From M3007 sp035299505 (GTDB lineage: Bacteria > Bacteroidota > Bacteroidia > Chitinophagales > Saprospiraceae): DNA of 64,000 bases. The DNA is taken from the NCBI GenBank assembly GCA_035299505.1, contig DATGWL010000159.1, positions 1-64,000 of the forward strand. The letters run 5' to 3'. Positions 33,163 to 42,105 of the stretch are shown here, one piece after another; positions within the stretch are counted from its first letter, which is position 1, and every line of letters starts with the position of its first letter. Position numbers and translations under genes: made by a program. The notes under the pieces are model-generated. The model saw only the letters and a program-made list of their open reading frames with translations. It was not told the origin of the DNA and made no database searches.

Positions 33163-34233
33163 ATGCTACCTATCATTACATCAGACATCACTGCATTATT
33201 ACAAAAGTTGATTGCCACACCTTCCTTCAGTAAGGAGGAGGATAAAACCGGCGATTTACTGGAACAGTTTTTACGGGAACGCGGTGCAGAACCGCATCGA
33301 AAAAAACACAATGTCTGGGTGCGGAATAAATATTTTACCCCAGGCAAACCAACACTTTTATTGAATTCGCACCACGATACAGTGAAGCCCAATCAGGGGT
33401 ATACACGGGATCCTTTTTCGCCGGATATCGTGGATGGCAAACTATACGGATTGGGCAGCAATGACGCCGGTGGTGCGTTGACCTGCCTGCTGGGCGCCTT
33501 TTTGTATTTTTTTGAACAGAAAAATCTGCCCTTCAACCTGATTTACGCGGCCACAGCCGAAGAAGAAATTTCAGGTCACGACGGCGTGGAACTCATCCTG
33601 CCAGATCTGGGCCAGGTAGACTTTGCTATTGTAGGAGAGCCCACCCAAATGCAGTTGGCCATCGCCGAAAAAGGCTTGATGGTAGTAGACGGACTGGCGC
33701 GTGGCAGGGCAGGACATGCTGCCAGAGAAGAGGGGGAAAGCGCCCTGTACAAGGCGCTGGACGATATTGCCTGGATCAGAAACCATGAATTTCCGATGAC
33801 CTCTGAAATACTCGGGCCTGTGAAAATGTCGGTAACCATCATCCAGGCTGGTTCTCAGCATAATGTAGTGCCGGATCAGTGTCGGTTTACCGTAGATGTG
33901 CGGGTAAACGAACACTATTCCCTGGAAGAGGTGCTGGACTGTATGCGGAAACATACCCAAAGTGAACTTATGCCGCGGAGCCTGCGTATGCGTTCTTCCA
34001 TCATTCCGCTTGAGCACCCACTGGTGCGCGCAGGCCTGTCCATCGGGCGCACTTATTACGGCTCCCCAACCACTTCCGACAAGGCCCTGATGCCTTTCCC
34101 CGCCCTGAAAATGGGACCGGGCGACAGTGCCAGGAGTCACACTGCCGATGAATTCATCTATTGCTCTGAAATAGTGCAAGGGGTGGCCATTTACGTTCAA
34201 CTACTGCAAAAATTACATGAAACTCTGGGCTAA
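33163..34233 (+). CDS. M20-family acyl-ornithine deacylase (ArgE-like)
   Basis: A 356-residue cytosolic dizinc amidase. The metal ligands are His in NSHHDT, Asp in GSNDAGG, Glu in GEPTQ and His in SHTADE; the catalytic Glu pair is in TAEEEISG. The dimerisation domain starts near GRAGHAAREEG. Coupling to argH (its start lies 17 bp inside this gene) points to arginine synthesis: removal of the acyl group from N-acetyl- or, as in Bacteroides, N-succinyl-ornithine. The sequence alone does not settle which. ATG 33163 is preferred; ATG 33142 lies in the AATGACC repeat array. Confidence 0.87.
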   Translation: MLPIITSDITALLQKLIATPSFSKEEDKTGDLLEQFLRERGAEPHRKKHNVWVRNKYFTPGKPTLLLNSHHDTVKPNQGYTRDPFSPDIVDGKLYGLGSNDAGGALTCLLGAFLYFFEQKNLPFNLIYAATAEEEISGHDGVELILPDLGQVDFAIVGEPTQMQLAIAEKGLMVVDGLARGRAGHAAREEGESALYKALDDIAWIRNHEFPMTSEILGPVKMSVTIIQAGSQHNVVPDQCRFTVDVRVNEHYSLEEVLDCMRKHTQSELMPRSLRMRSSIIPLEHPLVRAGLSIGRTYYGSPTTSDKALMPFPALKMGPGDSARSHTADEFIYCSEIVQGVAIYVQLLQKLHETLG

Positions 34234-35515
34234 AGAACATACTGTAAATCAGGCATTCGTAGAGCAATTCACCGTGGGACGGGATCCGGAATTCGATCTT
34301 TTGCTGGCTAAATACGATGTGCAAGGCTCCCTGGCACACACAGAAATGCTGGCTTCCGTTGGACTGCTGACCACCGGCGAATGGGAAAGCATAAGGCAAG
34401 GATTGCAGGAAATACAGGTCGAAATTGACGCAAATCGTTTTGTCATTGAGCCTGGCGTAGAAGACGTTCATTCCCAGATTGAGCTGCTGCTCACCCGTCG
34501 TATTGGCGAAGCGGGTAAAAAAATACACTCCGGCAGAAGCAGAAACGATCAGGTAGCAGTAGACATCAAGCTGTTCCTGCGTGCCGGGTTGACGGAGGTT
34601 CAAACAATGGTGTTGGCGCTGTTTGAACAATGGCTACAGTTGTCTGAGCAGCATAAGGATGTATTGTTGCCGGGTTACACCCACCTGCAGGTGGCCATGC
34701 CCTCATCTTTTGGGCTATGGTTCGGCGCCTGGGCAGAAAGCCTGGTTGACGACATGGATTTACTGCTGACGGCCAAACGCATGTGCAACAAGAATCCACT
34801 TGGCAGCGGCGCCGGTTATGGTTCTTCATTTCCGTTGAACCGGGGATTAACCACCGGGTTACTGCAATTTGAAGCCATGCATTACAACTCGGTTTATGCT
34901 CAAATGAGCCGGGGTAAAACAGAAAAAATTGTGGCTATGGCTCTTGCCAATCTGGGCAGCACCCTGGCACGTTTTTCCATGGACATCTGTTTGTATATGA
35001 GTCAGAATTTCGGATTTATCAGTTTCCCGGATGAATTGACCACCGGGAGCAGCATTATGCCCCACAAAAAGAATCCGGATATTTTTGAGCTGATAAGAGC
35101 TAAGGGGAACAGACTGCAGGCCCTGCCAAACGAACTTAGTCTCTTATTGACCAATTTACCGTCAGGGTATCACCGGGATTTGCAATTGACGAAAGAAATC
35201 CTTTTTCCAGCCCTGGAAGAGCTAAAAAATTGCCTTCGCATGCTGGAATATGCGTTGCCACAAATCAGGGTCAATCAGGATATCCTGAAAGATGAACGGT
35301 ATCGTTACCTGTTCAGCGTAGAAGCAGTGAATGAGTTGGTTCAACAGGGCATTCCCTTCCGGGAGGCTTACCAAACCATTGGCAAGCAAATTGAAGCGGG
35401 TAATTTTCAATGGGATACCTCCCGGCCATTACAACATACGCATGAGGGCAGCATCGGGCGTTTATGCCTGGATGAAATCCGGGCAGCCATGCAGCGGGTA
35501 TTGGAGAGGGCTTAG
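34217..35515 (+). CDS. argH: argininosuccinate lyase
   Basis: A 432-residue cytosolic enzyme of the fumarase/aspartase superfamily that splits argininosuccinate into arginine and fumarate, the last step of arginine synthesis. Family signatures are SGRSRNDQVAVDIKLFLR, the catalytic His region PGYTHLQVAMP, and the mobile signature loop GSSIMPHKKNP (residues 277-287, catalytic Ser in this loop). Length is slightly below the 455-470 typical for E. coli-type enzymes, as in other Bacteroidota. It overlaps the ArgE-like gene by 17 bp. Confidence 0.95.
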   Translation: MKLWAKEHTVNQAFVEQFTVGRDPEFDLLLAKYDVQGSLAHTEMLASVGLLTTGEWESIRQGLQEIQVEIDANRFVIEPGVEDVHSQIELLLTRRIGEAGKKIHSGRSRNDQVAVDIKLFLRAGLTEVQTMVLALFEQWLQLSEQHKDVLLPGYTHLQVAMPSSFGLWFGAWAESLVDDMDLLLTAKRMCNKNPLGSGAGYGSSFPLNRGLTTGLLQFEAMHYNSVYAQMSRGKTEKIVAMALANLGSTLARFSMDICLYMSQNFGFISFPDELTTGSSIMPHKKNPDIFELIRAKGNRLQALPNELSLLLTNLPSGYHRDLQLTKEILFPALEELKNCLRMLEYALPQIRVNQDILKDERYRYLFSVEAVNELVQQGIPFREAYQTIGKQIEAGNFQWDTSRPLQHTHEGSIGRLCLDEIRAAMQRVLERA

Positions 35516-35536
35516 ATAACTGTCTGTATTACTTCA

Positions 35537-35597
35537 CCGCAGCGTCACAGAAGCGCGGAGCGTTTGACCATCACTCAGCAGTTCTGCGACCCTGCGG
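35537..35597. terminator. hairpin between convergent argH and the gene at 35633
   Basis: CCGCAGCGTCACAGAA (35537-35552) pairs imperfectly with TTCTGCGACCCTGCGG (35582-35597), followed on the right by CAAAAAA. It is related to the CCGCGGAGG repeat family. A terminator role is inferred from position. Confidence 0.5.
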
Positions 35598-35632
35598 CAA
35601 AAAAGCACTTTCGGAACAAATGCTAAACTATC

Positions 35633-36031
35633 TTATTCCCGGCATTTGCCCACGATCTCATGAAATACATCGTGTGCGGCATTAATGCCTTTCATCAGTT
35701 CTTCGTCAGACTTGCCTTTTTTCACCATTTTGTCCACTTTTTTGCACTCCTTCACCAATCTTTTGAGTACCTGAGCTGTAAGTTCAGGTTTGAATCCTGC
35801 CGGAATAGTTGATTTTTTCCAGGCTATTGCACGTTCCACCAGCATGCCGGATTTCTCCTTCAGTGGCGCAAAATTTTTCTCCTCTGCGGAGTGAAATGTT
35901 ACGCTCATCACTTCATGGAATTCTTTCATTTCTTTCCATGGCGCTTTTTGTGCGGTGTTTTGTGCTCGTGCTGTTTGGGCAAATAGGGCCAGGGCAACCA
36001 GGCCCAAAAGTTGAAAAAGATGCTTCTTCAT
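35633..36031 (-). CDS. small exported helical protein
   Basis: A 132-residue protein with a signal peptide (cleavage after ARA near residue 23) and an all-helical mature domain rich in Lys. Motifs are KEFHEVMSVTFHSAEEKNFAPLKEKS and a terminal GINAAHDVFHEIVGKCRE. The paired His (FHEVMSVTFH, HDVFHE) recall metal-binding four-helix bundles such as cytochrome c'-like or ferritin-like domains, but there is no CxxCH haem motif. Probably periplasmic; the function is unknown. Confidence 0.72.
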   Translation of the reverse strand: MKKHLFQLLGLVALALFAQTARAQNTAQKAPWKEMKEFHEVMSVTFHSAEEKNFAPLKEKSGMLVERAIAWKKSTIPAGFKPELTAQVLKRLVKECKKVDKMVKKGKSDEELMKGINAAHDVFHEIVGKCRE

Positions 36032-36153
36032 TTTGAATGTAAATGTTGATAAAATGTTGGTTTAAAACATCTTACCCAACCCCTAAGTTGTTTTAACCCT
36101 GGCAAGACTTGTCATCCAGGCAGATGATATTTATCAACTTGCCATTGCCTGTC

Positions 36154-39100
36154 TTACCGCACCAACGTCACATCTCCGCTAAAAAACACGGATTGCCCGT
36201 CAATGTATTCCACCACCGCCTGCCAGACAAATACCCCTGGGTTCATGGGTTGGCCGCGCAGGCTGCCATCCCAACCCGTTTCGGTATCGGCTGGCAAGGT
36301 TTCATCCAGTTGGTAAACCTGTTCACCCCAACGCGAGAAAACCTGCAGGGATCTGATGCGCACCACATTCACCGGATCGCCAAAAATCCGGAACAGATCA
36401 TTTTCGCCGTCTTCATTGGGCGAAAAGATATTGGGTGCATAAATGTGCCGTGTTTTATCTACCCGCAACTGCAAAGCAGCCTCTGCCTTACAGCCCTGAT
36501 TAGAAACCACTGTAAGGCGGTATTCCGTATTGTTCAAAGCTGAAGCCAGTGGGTTAAGGCAAGTAGCACAATCCAGGCCTGCTTCCGGCGTCCATTGTAC
36601 GGAAGCAATATCCGAAGGCGGAATGTTCAGTTGTGCATCCAGCTGGTATTCGTATCCAAGTACCACCGTTGCCTGTGGATCCAGGTTAATTTCCAGCAAG
36701 GTTGGCGGCTCCAACATGGCATCTGCTGTGGCTGTACAGCCATTGGCGCCCGTTACCAGAATATTGTAAGTGCCTGGTTCCAGACCGGCAAACTGATTTT
36801 GAGAAATTGGTGGCTCCTGATTCAATACATAACTCACCGGAGCACTGATGCCCGTCAATCCATTCACCAGGATGGTTCCGGTTTCCACCAGGCATGATGG
36901 CTGGGTTAATTCAACAGTAATCTTTGAGATTCCGGCATCTACTGTTACCAGATCTGTATCCGTGCAACCATTATTCGGGTTGGTTACCAGCAACTGGTAC
37001 TCGCCCGCCTGATCCACCAAAGGAGTTGCCGTTTCCGCGCCGGAGAGGATATGTCCATCCAGAGTACTCCAAATCCATTGCAGATTGGGGGCGCCGGTTC
37101 CATTTCCCGTCAGGTTGCCAGGAGCGCCAGCACAGTCTAATAAAATGGCAGGACCGGCATCAGCTGATGGGAGTACCTGATCAGCTGCAACAATAGTGGA
37201 AACAGCATTACCACATTGGTTAGCAGGATTGAAAACGAAGAGGTGATAGCTCCCTGCCGCATTCACGGTTAATGTTGGCCCATTCCCAAGCAAAGTTGTA
37301 TCTGTGCCATTTATTGTAGCCCAAGTCAGTTGTACGCCATTAGTTGCGGAACCTCCGCTAAGTAGTTGTGTTAATTGTGTACAGGTTAGAATCCCGGGGG
37401 GAGCTATGGCCACATCAGGGATGTTCACATCCTCTTCAATTGAAATGGTTGAACTTGCCGTACAAAAGGTCAAAATATCCTGCACCACCAGTGTATATTG
37501 TCCTGGAGCAGTGATATTCAGCACATTACCCGTACCAAGAGGGTTGCCGTTTGACAACCATTGGTAACTGCCCGCATTAGGAGTTCCGCTGATGGTACCT
37601 GTCAGTTCAATGCTTGAAATACCACAGTTTAGTGTAGTGGTTGGCGCCTGGATGTTGGTTTGGGGCTGAGTGGTAGCGTCGTCCACCACATAAACGGCCG
37701 TGGAGGTGCAAGCCCCGCCACCATTTACGGTTACTGCATAAGTGCCGGCGGGAATGCCATTCAGGTCTTCTGTAGTGGCATTGTTCGACCAAAGGTAGGT
37801 GTAGCCCAGGGCAGGACTTACCGACAAGTCCACCGATCCATTGATGGCAACGCAGGAATTATCCGCCACCGGTATTCCGCTTAACTGAGGTGTAATGGTG
37901 TTTTCCGGAACGGTAAAACTACTCGATGCACTGCATCCGTTGTCCGCAATAACCACAACCGTATACACCCCGGAAAGCAGGTTACTGAGGTCTTCCGTGG
38001 TAGCGCCACCTGTCCAAAGAAAGGTAAAGGGCTGTGGCGCTCCGGTTACGCTCAAATCAATGCTGCCCACGTTTTGACCACAAAATCCGGCGGCGATATT
38101 GGGCGTCATTTGTGGGCTGGGCAGATCGTTCGAAATGGAAAAAACAGCCGTATTGGTGCAGTTCCCTCCGGCACTCACTGTTACCGTGTAGGTACCGCCG
38201 TACAAACCCGTTAGATCCTCTGTAGTTGCCTGATTTGACCACTGGTAAGTAAAAGTGCCGGATGGATTCACGGATAAATCCACCGAACCGTTGTTGAGCA
38301 AACACGAACTATTGGATGCGCCTGTGCCGGCCAGAGAAATGGAAATGGAATTGCCCGGCACCATAATGGTATTGGAAACGGTACATTCGTTTTGGTCGGT
38401 AACAACCACCGTGTAGGTTCCGGCAACGACGTTTGAGAGGTCCTGACTGGTTTGACCATTGTTCCATAAATAGCTAAAAGGAGCAGTTCCTCCGCTCACG
38501 GTCAGATCAATGGACGCATCTGAAAGACCGCACCATTCCGGCACAATGCTTTGATTGGAAGCCGGGTTGGTGCGCTGATCGGTTACAAAATAAGATGCTG
38601 TGGCAGTGCAGTTGCCCGGTTGTGAAACGGAAACAGTGTACACGCCGGGCTGCAAGCCCTGTACATCTTCCGTGGTAGCCGCATTGGACCACAAAAACTC
38701 GTACGCGCCCGCGGGCGTGATGTTCAAATCAATAGCTCCGTTGGCATTGGCGCAGTTGGTAAGCGGAATTGCCGCTGCAGCCAAACTAAACGTAGAGGCA
38801 TTGTTGGCTACGTTGTAAGTAACAACCTGCGTGCATCCATTTGGCGCTGAAACAGTTACAGTGTAGTTGCCGGGAAGAATGGCAGTCAGATCTTCGGACG
38901 TTGCCTGATTAGACCACAGGTAATCAAACGGTCCAAGGGCGCCGCTCACACTGAGATCTATGCTTCCATTGCTGTTGCTGCAAATGGCAGCGGTAACCGC
39001 AGAGTTCAGGACCGGACTGGTTGTTTGATCAGCTACGGTAAAGCTGGCTGAAGCCTGGCAAGTGCCCAGGGTTACGGTTACCACATAGTTTCCGTTGTTC

Positions 39101-41856
39101 AGGTTGTCCAAATCTTCGGTTGTTGCCTGGTTGGACCACTGGAAATTGTAGGCTCCGGAAGGGGAAACAGCAAGGTCAATGCTACCGTTGGGTACTGTAC
39201 AAGAGGCATTTGCCTGTGGCAAGGCGTTCAGGTTCAGCAACAGGTTGTTGTTATTAACCGTAACGGTGCGCATTTCAGTGCAACCATTGGCATCTGTCAC
39301 CACTACCGTGTAAGTCCCCGGTGGAATACCTGTTAAATCTTCTGTTGTTGCGGTATTTGACCATAGGTAATCAAATGGCGCCGATCCGGTGGTTACCGTC
39401 AGGTCTGTTGCGCCATTGGACAGGCCACATTCCGCAGGCAATCCGGCTACCGACAAACTTGGGCTAACTGTTTGGTCCGGAACCACATACGAGCCCGTGG
39501 AGGTACAACTGCCCAGCGTAACCGTTACTGTATATGTTCCTGGCAACAACTGGTTGAGGTCTTCGGTGGTTGACATATCAGACCACAGGTACTGATAGTT
39601 TCCAGTAGGCCCCACGCTGAGGTTTATGGCGCCATTGGCAGAAATACAGGAGGTGTTGCCCAGCGGACTGGCTTGTAAAATGGGCGGCGCATTACTGGCG
39701 GCAATCGTAACTGTATTAATATCAGAGCATCCGTTGGCGCCGGTTACAGTTACCGTATATGTACCGGGTGTGAGGTTTTGCTGATCTTCTGTTGTTGCGG
39801 CATTGGACCAAACAAAGGTATACGGTGGCAATCCGGTATTTACTGCGAGATCTATAGCACCTAAATCCAATCCGCAATACGCATCGGTAGCATTGGAGGA
39901 AAGCGTTGTAATCAAGGCCTGGTTGGTTATTTCAAACGTATCCCAGGCAATACAATTGAAACCAAGCGTTACCGTCACCAAATACGTACCGGCGGAAAGG
40001 TTGGTCAGACTGTCAGTTGTTTGTCCACCAGACCAGGTAATCACATAAGCCGTATCAGGTGGAGAGATCTCAAGTCCAATGGAGCCATTTGATGCGGTGC
40101 AGGAATTATTATCCAGCACATTAGCCTGAAGGGCAACATCTACGGAAGTATTGGGGACTATGACAACGTTCTCTTTGGTGCAGCCCACGGCAGAAGTAAC
40201 GGTAACGTAAAAAGTATCGGCCAGTAGTCCAGATAAGTCCTCAGTAGTGGCGCCATTACTCCATTGGAAAGTGAAGGGAGCGGTAGCCTCTCCAAGCACC
40301 GACAAGTTGATGGCGCCATTGGCAAGGCCGCAAAAACTGGGGGTTGGGGTGGCCGGAATCACCGGATATTCGGTTACATCACCCACATTGTAGGTTTCAA
40401 CAGCGGTGCAGGTGCCTCCGGCGCTGATGGTTACAGTATAATCGCCCGGGGCCAGGTTTTTCAGGGTTGTAGTGGTGGCTCCGTTCGACCATTGATAACT
40501 CAGGTTTGCCGGAAAGAGTGATAATTGAATTTGCCCGTTAGTGGTATCGCAGGCCGTTTGGTCTGTGATTTGAGCGCTGTAGCTGAATAAAACCGGATTA
40601 TCATCTATGGTTGCACTGGCTGTGAACGGGCACCCGTTAATGCCGGTTACTGTAACATCATATGAGCCCGCCGGCACATTAGCCAGGTCTTGTGTGGTTT
40701 CTCCATTAGACCACAGGTAAGTATAAGGCGGTGTGCCACCAGGCAAAACCGTCAGGTTCACAAATCCGTTGCTAAAACCACAGGTCGTTGGGGTTCCATT
40801 GATTGTGGTTTGCGGAATGGCTGGCTCATGGGGCACGTAGATAACATCCGTAACAAAACAGGCCGCATTAAAAGATATGGTCACAAAATAACTTCCACTG
40901 GGCAGGTTACTGATCGTGGAAGTAGTTTCACCGTTCGACCACAAATAACTGAATGGCCCCTGCGAAAGCGGGTGAACAATTGGAATAGAAATACTGCCGT
41001 TTCCACCAATACAAGTAGTGTTGGGGTTAAGCACAATGGCGTCTTCCTCAATCAACAATGGCCAGTTGATATTCCCTACCTCCAAGGTTTCCGTATCTGT
41101 GCAGCCATTGGCATCGGTTACTGTTACGGTATAGGTTCCGGCGAAAATATCCTGAATAGCCTGGTTGGTTCCGCCATTTGACCAGATAAAGGAATAGGGC
41201 TGGGTACCTCCGGCGACCATAACACCGGCGACGCCATCATTCCGTTCACAACTGGTTGGTACAACGCCATTGGCAGGCGGAGGGAGCCAAATGGAAGGGC
41301 TACCTGCATTATCCGGCACATCGAATTCCCAGGTAGAGTTGCAAGTCACGCCAAAGGTGATGGTTACCGTATAGGTTCCGCTGTTCAAACCCGAAACATC
41401 TTCTGTGGTTGCACCGGTTGACCAAAGGAAGGTCCAGGGCCCCGGTGGATTAGGGGCAATATCCAGCGCGCCGGTAAACGGCCCCGAACAGGATGTATTT
41501 CCGGTGGGCACTACATGGACGTCTAATGGAGCTGCAGGTGGCAAATCCGGAACATCCACATCGAGCACTTGCGGAACTCCATTCGCGTCTGTTACTACCA
41601 CAAAATAAGTGCCGGAGGTAAGTCCCGTCAGATCCTGCGTTGTTGCGCCATTAGACCATAAGTAAGTCCAGGGCCCCGGAGTACTCGGATCAGGAGTCAG
41701 GTCAATGGAACCTGTACCCTGACCGCAAAAATCGCCAATGACAAACACCGTTGGCAGCAGTACTGGACCGGGTGGCAGAGAACTGGCACTAATCTGAAGC
41801 GAACAAATGAGGATTACCGTAAAAACATAAGCACAGTGGGTTGATAATTTGTTCAT
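36154..41856 (-). CDS. giant SprB-repeat surface protein with type B T9SS tail
   Basis: A 1900-residue cell-surface protein starting at MNKLSTHCAYVFTVILICSLQ (ATG 41856). It has 18 SprB-type modules, each centred on YLWSNGATTEDL followed by GTYTVTVTDANGC-like strands. From roughly the ninth module they alternate between two subtypes, giving a higher-order period of about 136 residues. After about residue 1500 come three divergent PKD/Ig-like modules. The end is a gliding-motility-associated C-terminal domain (IYAPNIFSPNEDGENDLFRIFG to FFSGDVTLVR), which routes it through T9SS for surface attachment. SprB itself is the mobile gliding adhesin of Flavobacterium; whether this cell glides cannot be told from here. 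Confidence 0.93.
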   Translation of the reverse strand: MNKLSTHCAYVFTVILICSLQISASSLPPGPVLLPTVFVIGDFCGQGTGSIDLTPDPSTPGPWTYLWSNGATTQDLTGLTSGTYFVVVTDANGVPQVLDVDVPDLPPAAPLDVHVVPTGNTSCSGPFTGALDIAPNPPGPWTFLWSTGATTEDVSGLNSGTYTVTITFGVTCNSTWEFDVPDNAGSPSIWLPPPANGVVPTSCERNDGVAGVMVAGGTQPYSFIWSNGGTNQAIQDIFAGTYTVTVTDANGCTDTETLEVGNINWPLLIEEDAIVLNPNTTCIGGNGSISIPIVHPLSQGPFSYLWSNGETTSTISNLPSGSYFVTISFNAACFVTDVIYVPHEPAIPQTTINGTPTTCGFSNGFVNLTVLPGGTPPYTYLWSNGETTQDLANVPAGSYDVTVTGINGCPFTASATIDDNPVLFSYSAQITDQTACDTTNGQIQLSLFPANLSYQWSNGATTTTLKNLAPGDYTVTISAGGTCTAVETYNVGDVTEYPVIPATPTPSFCGLANGAINLSVLGEATAPFTFQWSNGATTEDLSGLLADTFYVTVTSAVGCTKENVVIVPNTSVDVALQANVLDNNSCTASNGSIGLEISPPDTAYVITWSGGQTTDSLTNLSAGTYLVTVTLGFNCIAWDTFEITNQALITTLSSNATDAYCGLDLGAIDLAVNTGLPPYTFVWSNAATTEDQQNLTPGTYTVTVTGANGCSDINTVTIAASNAPPILQASPLGNTSCISANGAINLSVGPTGNYQYLWSDMSTTEDLNQLLPGTYTVTVTLGSCTSTGSYVVPDQTVSPSLSVAGLPAECGLSNGATDLTVTTGSAPFDYLWSNTATTEDLTGIPPGTYTVVVTDANGCTEMRTVTVNNNNLLLNLNALPQANASCTVPNGSIDLAVSPSGAYNFQWSNQATTEDLDNLNNGNYVVTVTLGTCQASASFTVADQTTSPVLNSAVTAAICSNSNGSIDLSVSGALGPFDYLWSNQATSEDLTAILPGNYTVTVSAPNGCTQVVTYNVANNASTFSLAAAAIPLTNCANANGAIDLNITPAGAYEFLWSNAATTEDVQGLQPGVYTVSVSQPGNCTATASYFVTDQRTNPASNQSIVPEWCGLSDASIDLTVSGGTAPFSYLWNNGQTSQDLSNVVAGTYTVVVTDQNECTVSNTIMVPGNSISISLAGTGASNSSCLLNNGSVDLSVNPSGTFTYQWSNQATTEDLTGLYGGTYTVTVSAGGNCTNTAVFSISNDLPSPQMTPNIAAGFCGQNVGSIDLSVTGAPQPFTFLWTGGATTEDLSNLLSGVYTVVVIADNGCSASSSFTVPENTITPQLSGIPVADNSCVAINGSVDLSVSPALGYTYLWSNNATTEDLNGIPAGTYAVTVNGGGACTSTAVYVVDDATTQPQTNIQAPTTTLNCGISSIELTGTISGTPNAGSYQWLSNGNPLGTGNVLNITAPGQYTLVVQDILTFCTASSTISIEEDVNIPDVAIAPPGILTCTQLTQLLSGGSATNGVQLTWATINGTDTTLLGNGPTLTVNAAGSYHLFVFNPANQCGNAVSTIVAADQVLPSADAGPAILLDCAGAPGNLTGNGTGAPNLQWIWSTLDGHILSGAETATPLVDQAGEYQLLVTNPNNGCTDTDLVTVDAGISKITVELTQPSCLVETGTILVNGLTGISAPVSYVLNQEPPISQNQFAGLEPGTYNILVTGANGCTATADAMLEPPTLLEINLDPQATVVLGYEYQLDAQLNIPPSDIASVQWTPEAGLDCATCLNPLASALNNTEYRLTVVSNQGCKAEAALQLRVDKTRHIYAPNIFSPNEDGENDLFRIFGDPVNVVRIRSLQVFSRWGEQVYQLDETLPADTETGWDGSLRGQPMNPGVFVWQAVVEYIDGQSVFFSGDVTLVR

Positions 41857-41934
41857 GGGCAAAAGGATTGTTGTTTAGCACTTTTTTCAACCTAATAACC
41901 GACCTGAAAATGGATTAAATCAAGAGAGAGATAT

Positions 41935-41942
41935 CAAAGATA
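41935..41942 (-). promoter_or_regulatory. -7 box for the SprB-repeat gene
   Basis: On the minus strand this reads TATCTTTG, matching TAnnTTTG, about 79 bp upstream of the start codon at 41856. No convincing -33 TTG lies at the right spacing, so it is a half-supported promoter. Confidence 0.45.
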
Positions 41943-42047
41943 GGATAATATCGAGTTTTGCGGCCTGAGGCAAAATATTTATCTGACCCCAATGTAGTTT
42001 TTTTGGGTAAAATTTTGAAATTGGCGAATAATCGCCAACAGAAAACA

Positions 42048-42076
42048 ATAAGAGCCGCCTTTAGGGCAGCTCTTAT
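42048..42076 (-). terminator. hairpin after the M1 peptidase gene
   Basis: ATAAGAGC pairs with GCTCTTAT, extended by GCC/GGC across one mismatch. It lies 30 bp beyond the M1 peptidase stop on the minus strand. A second small palindrome TTGGCGA-ATAA-TCGCCAA is at 42021-42038. Confidence 0.6.
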
Positions 42077-42105
42077 CATTCAGTATCGGGAAAATCAGCG
42101 CTTGG

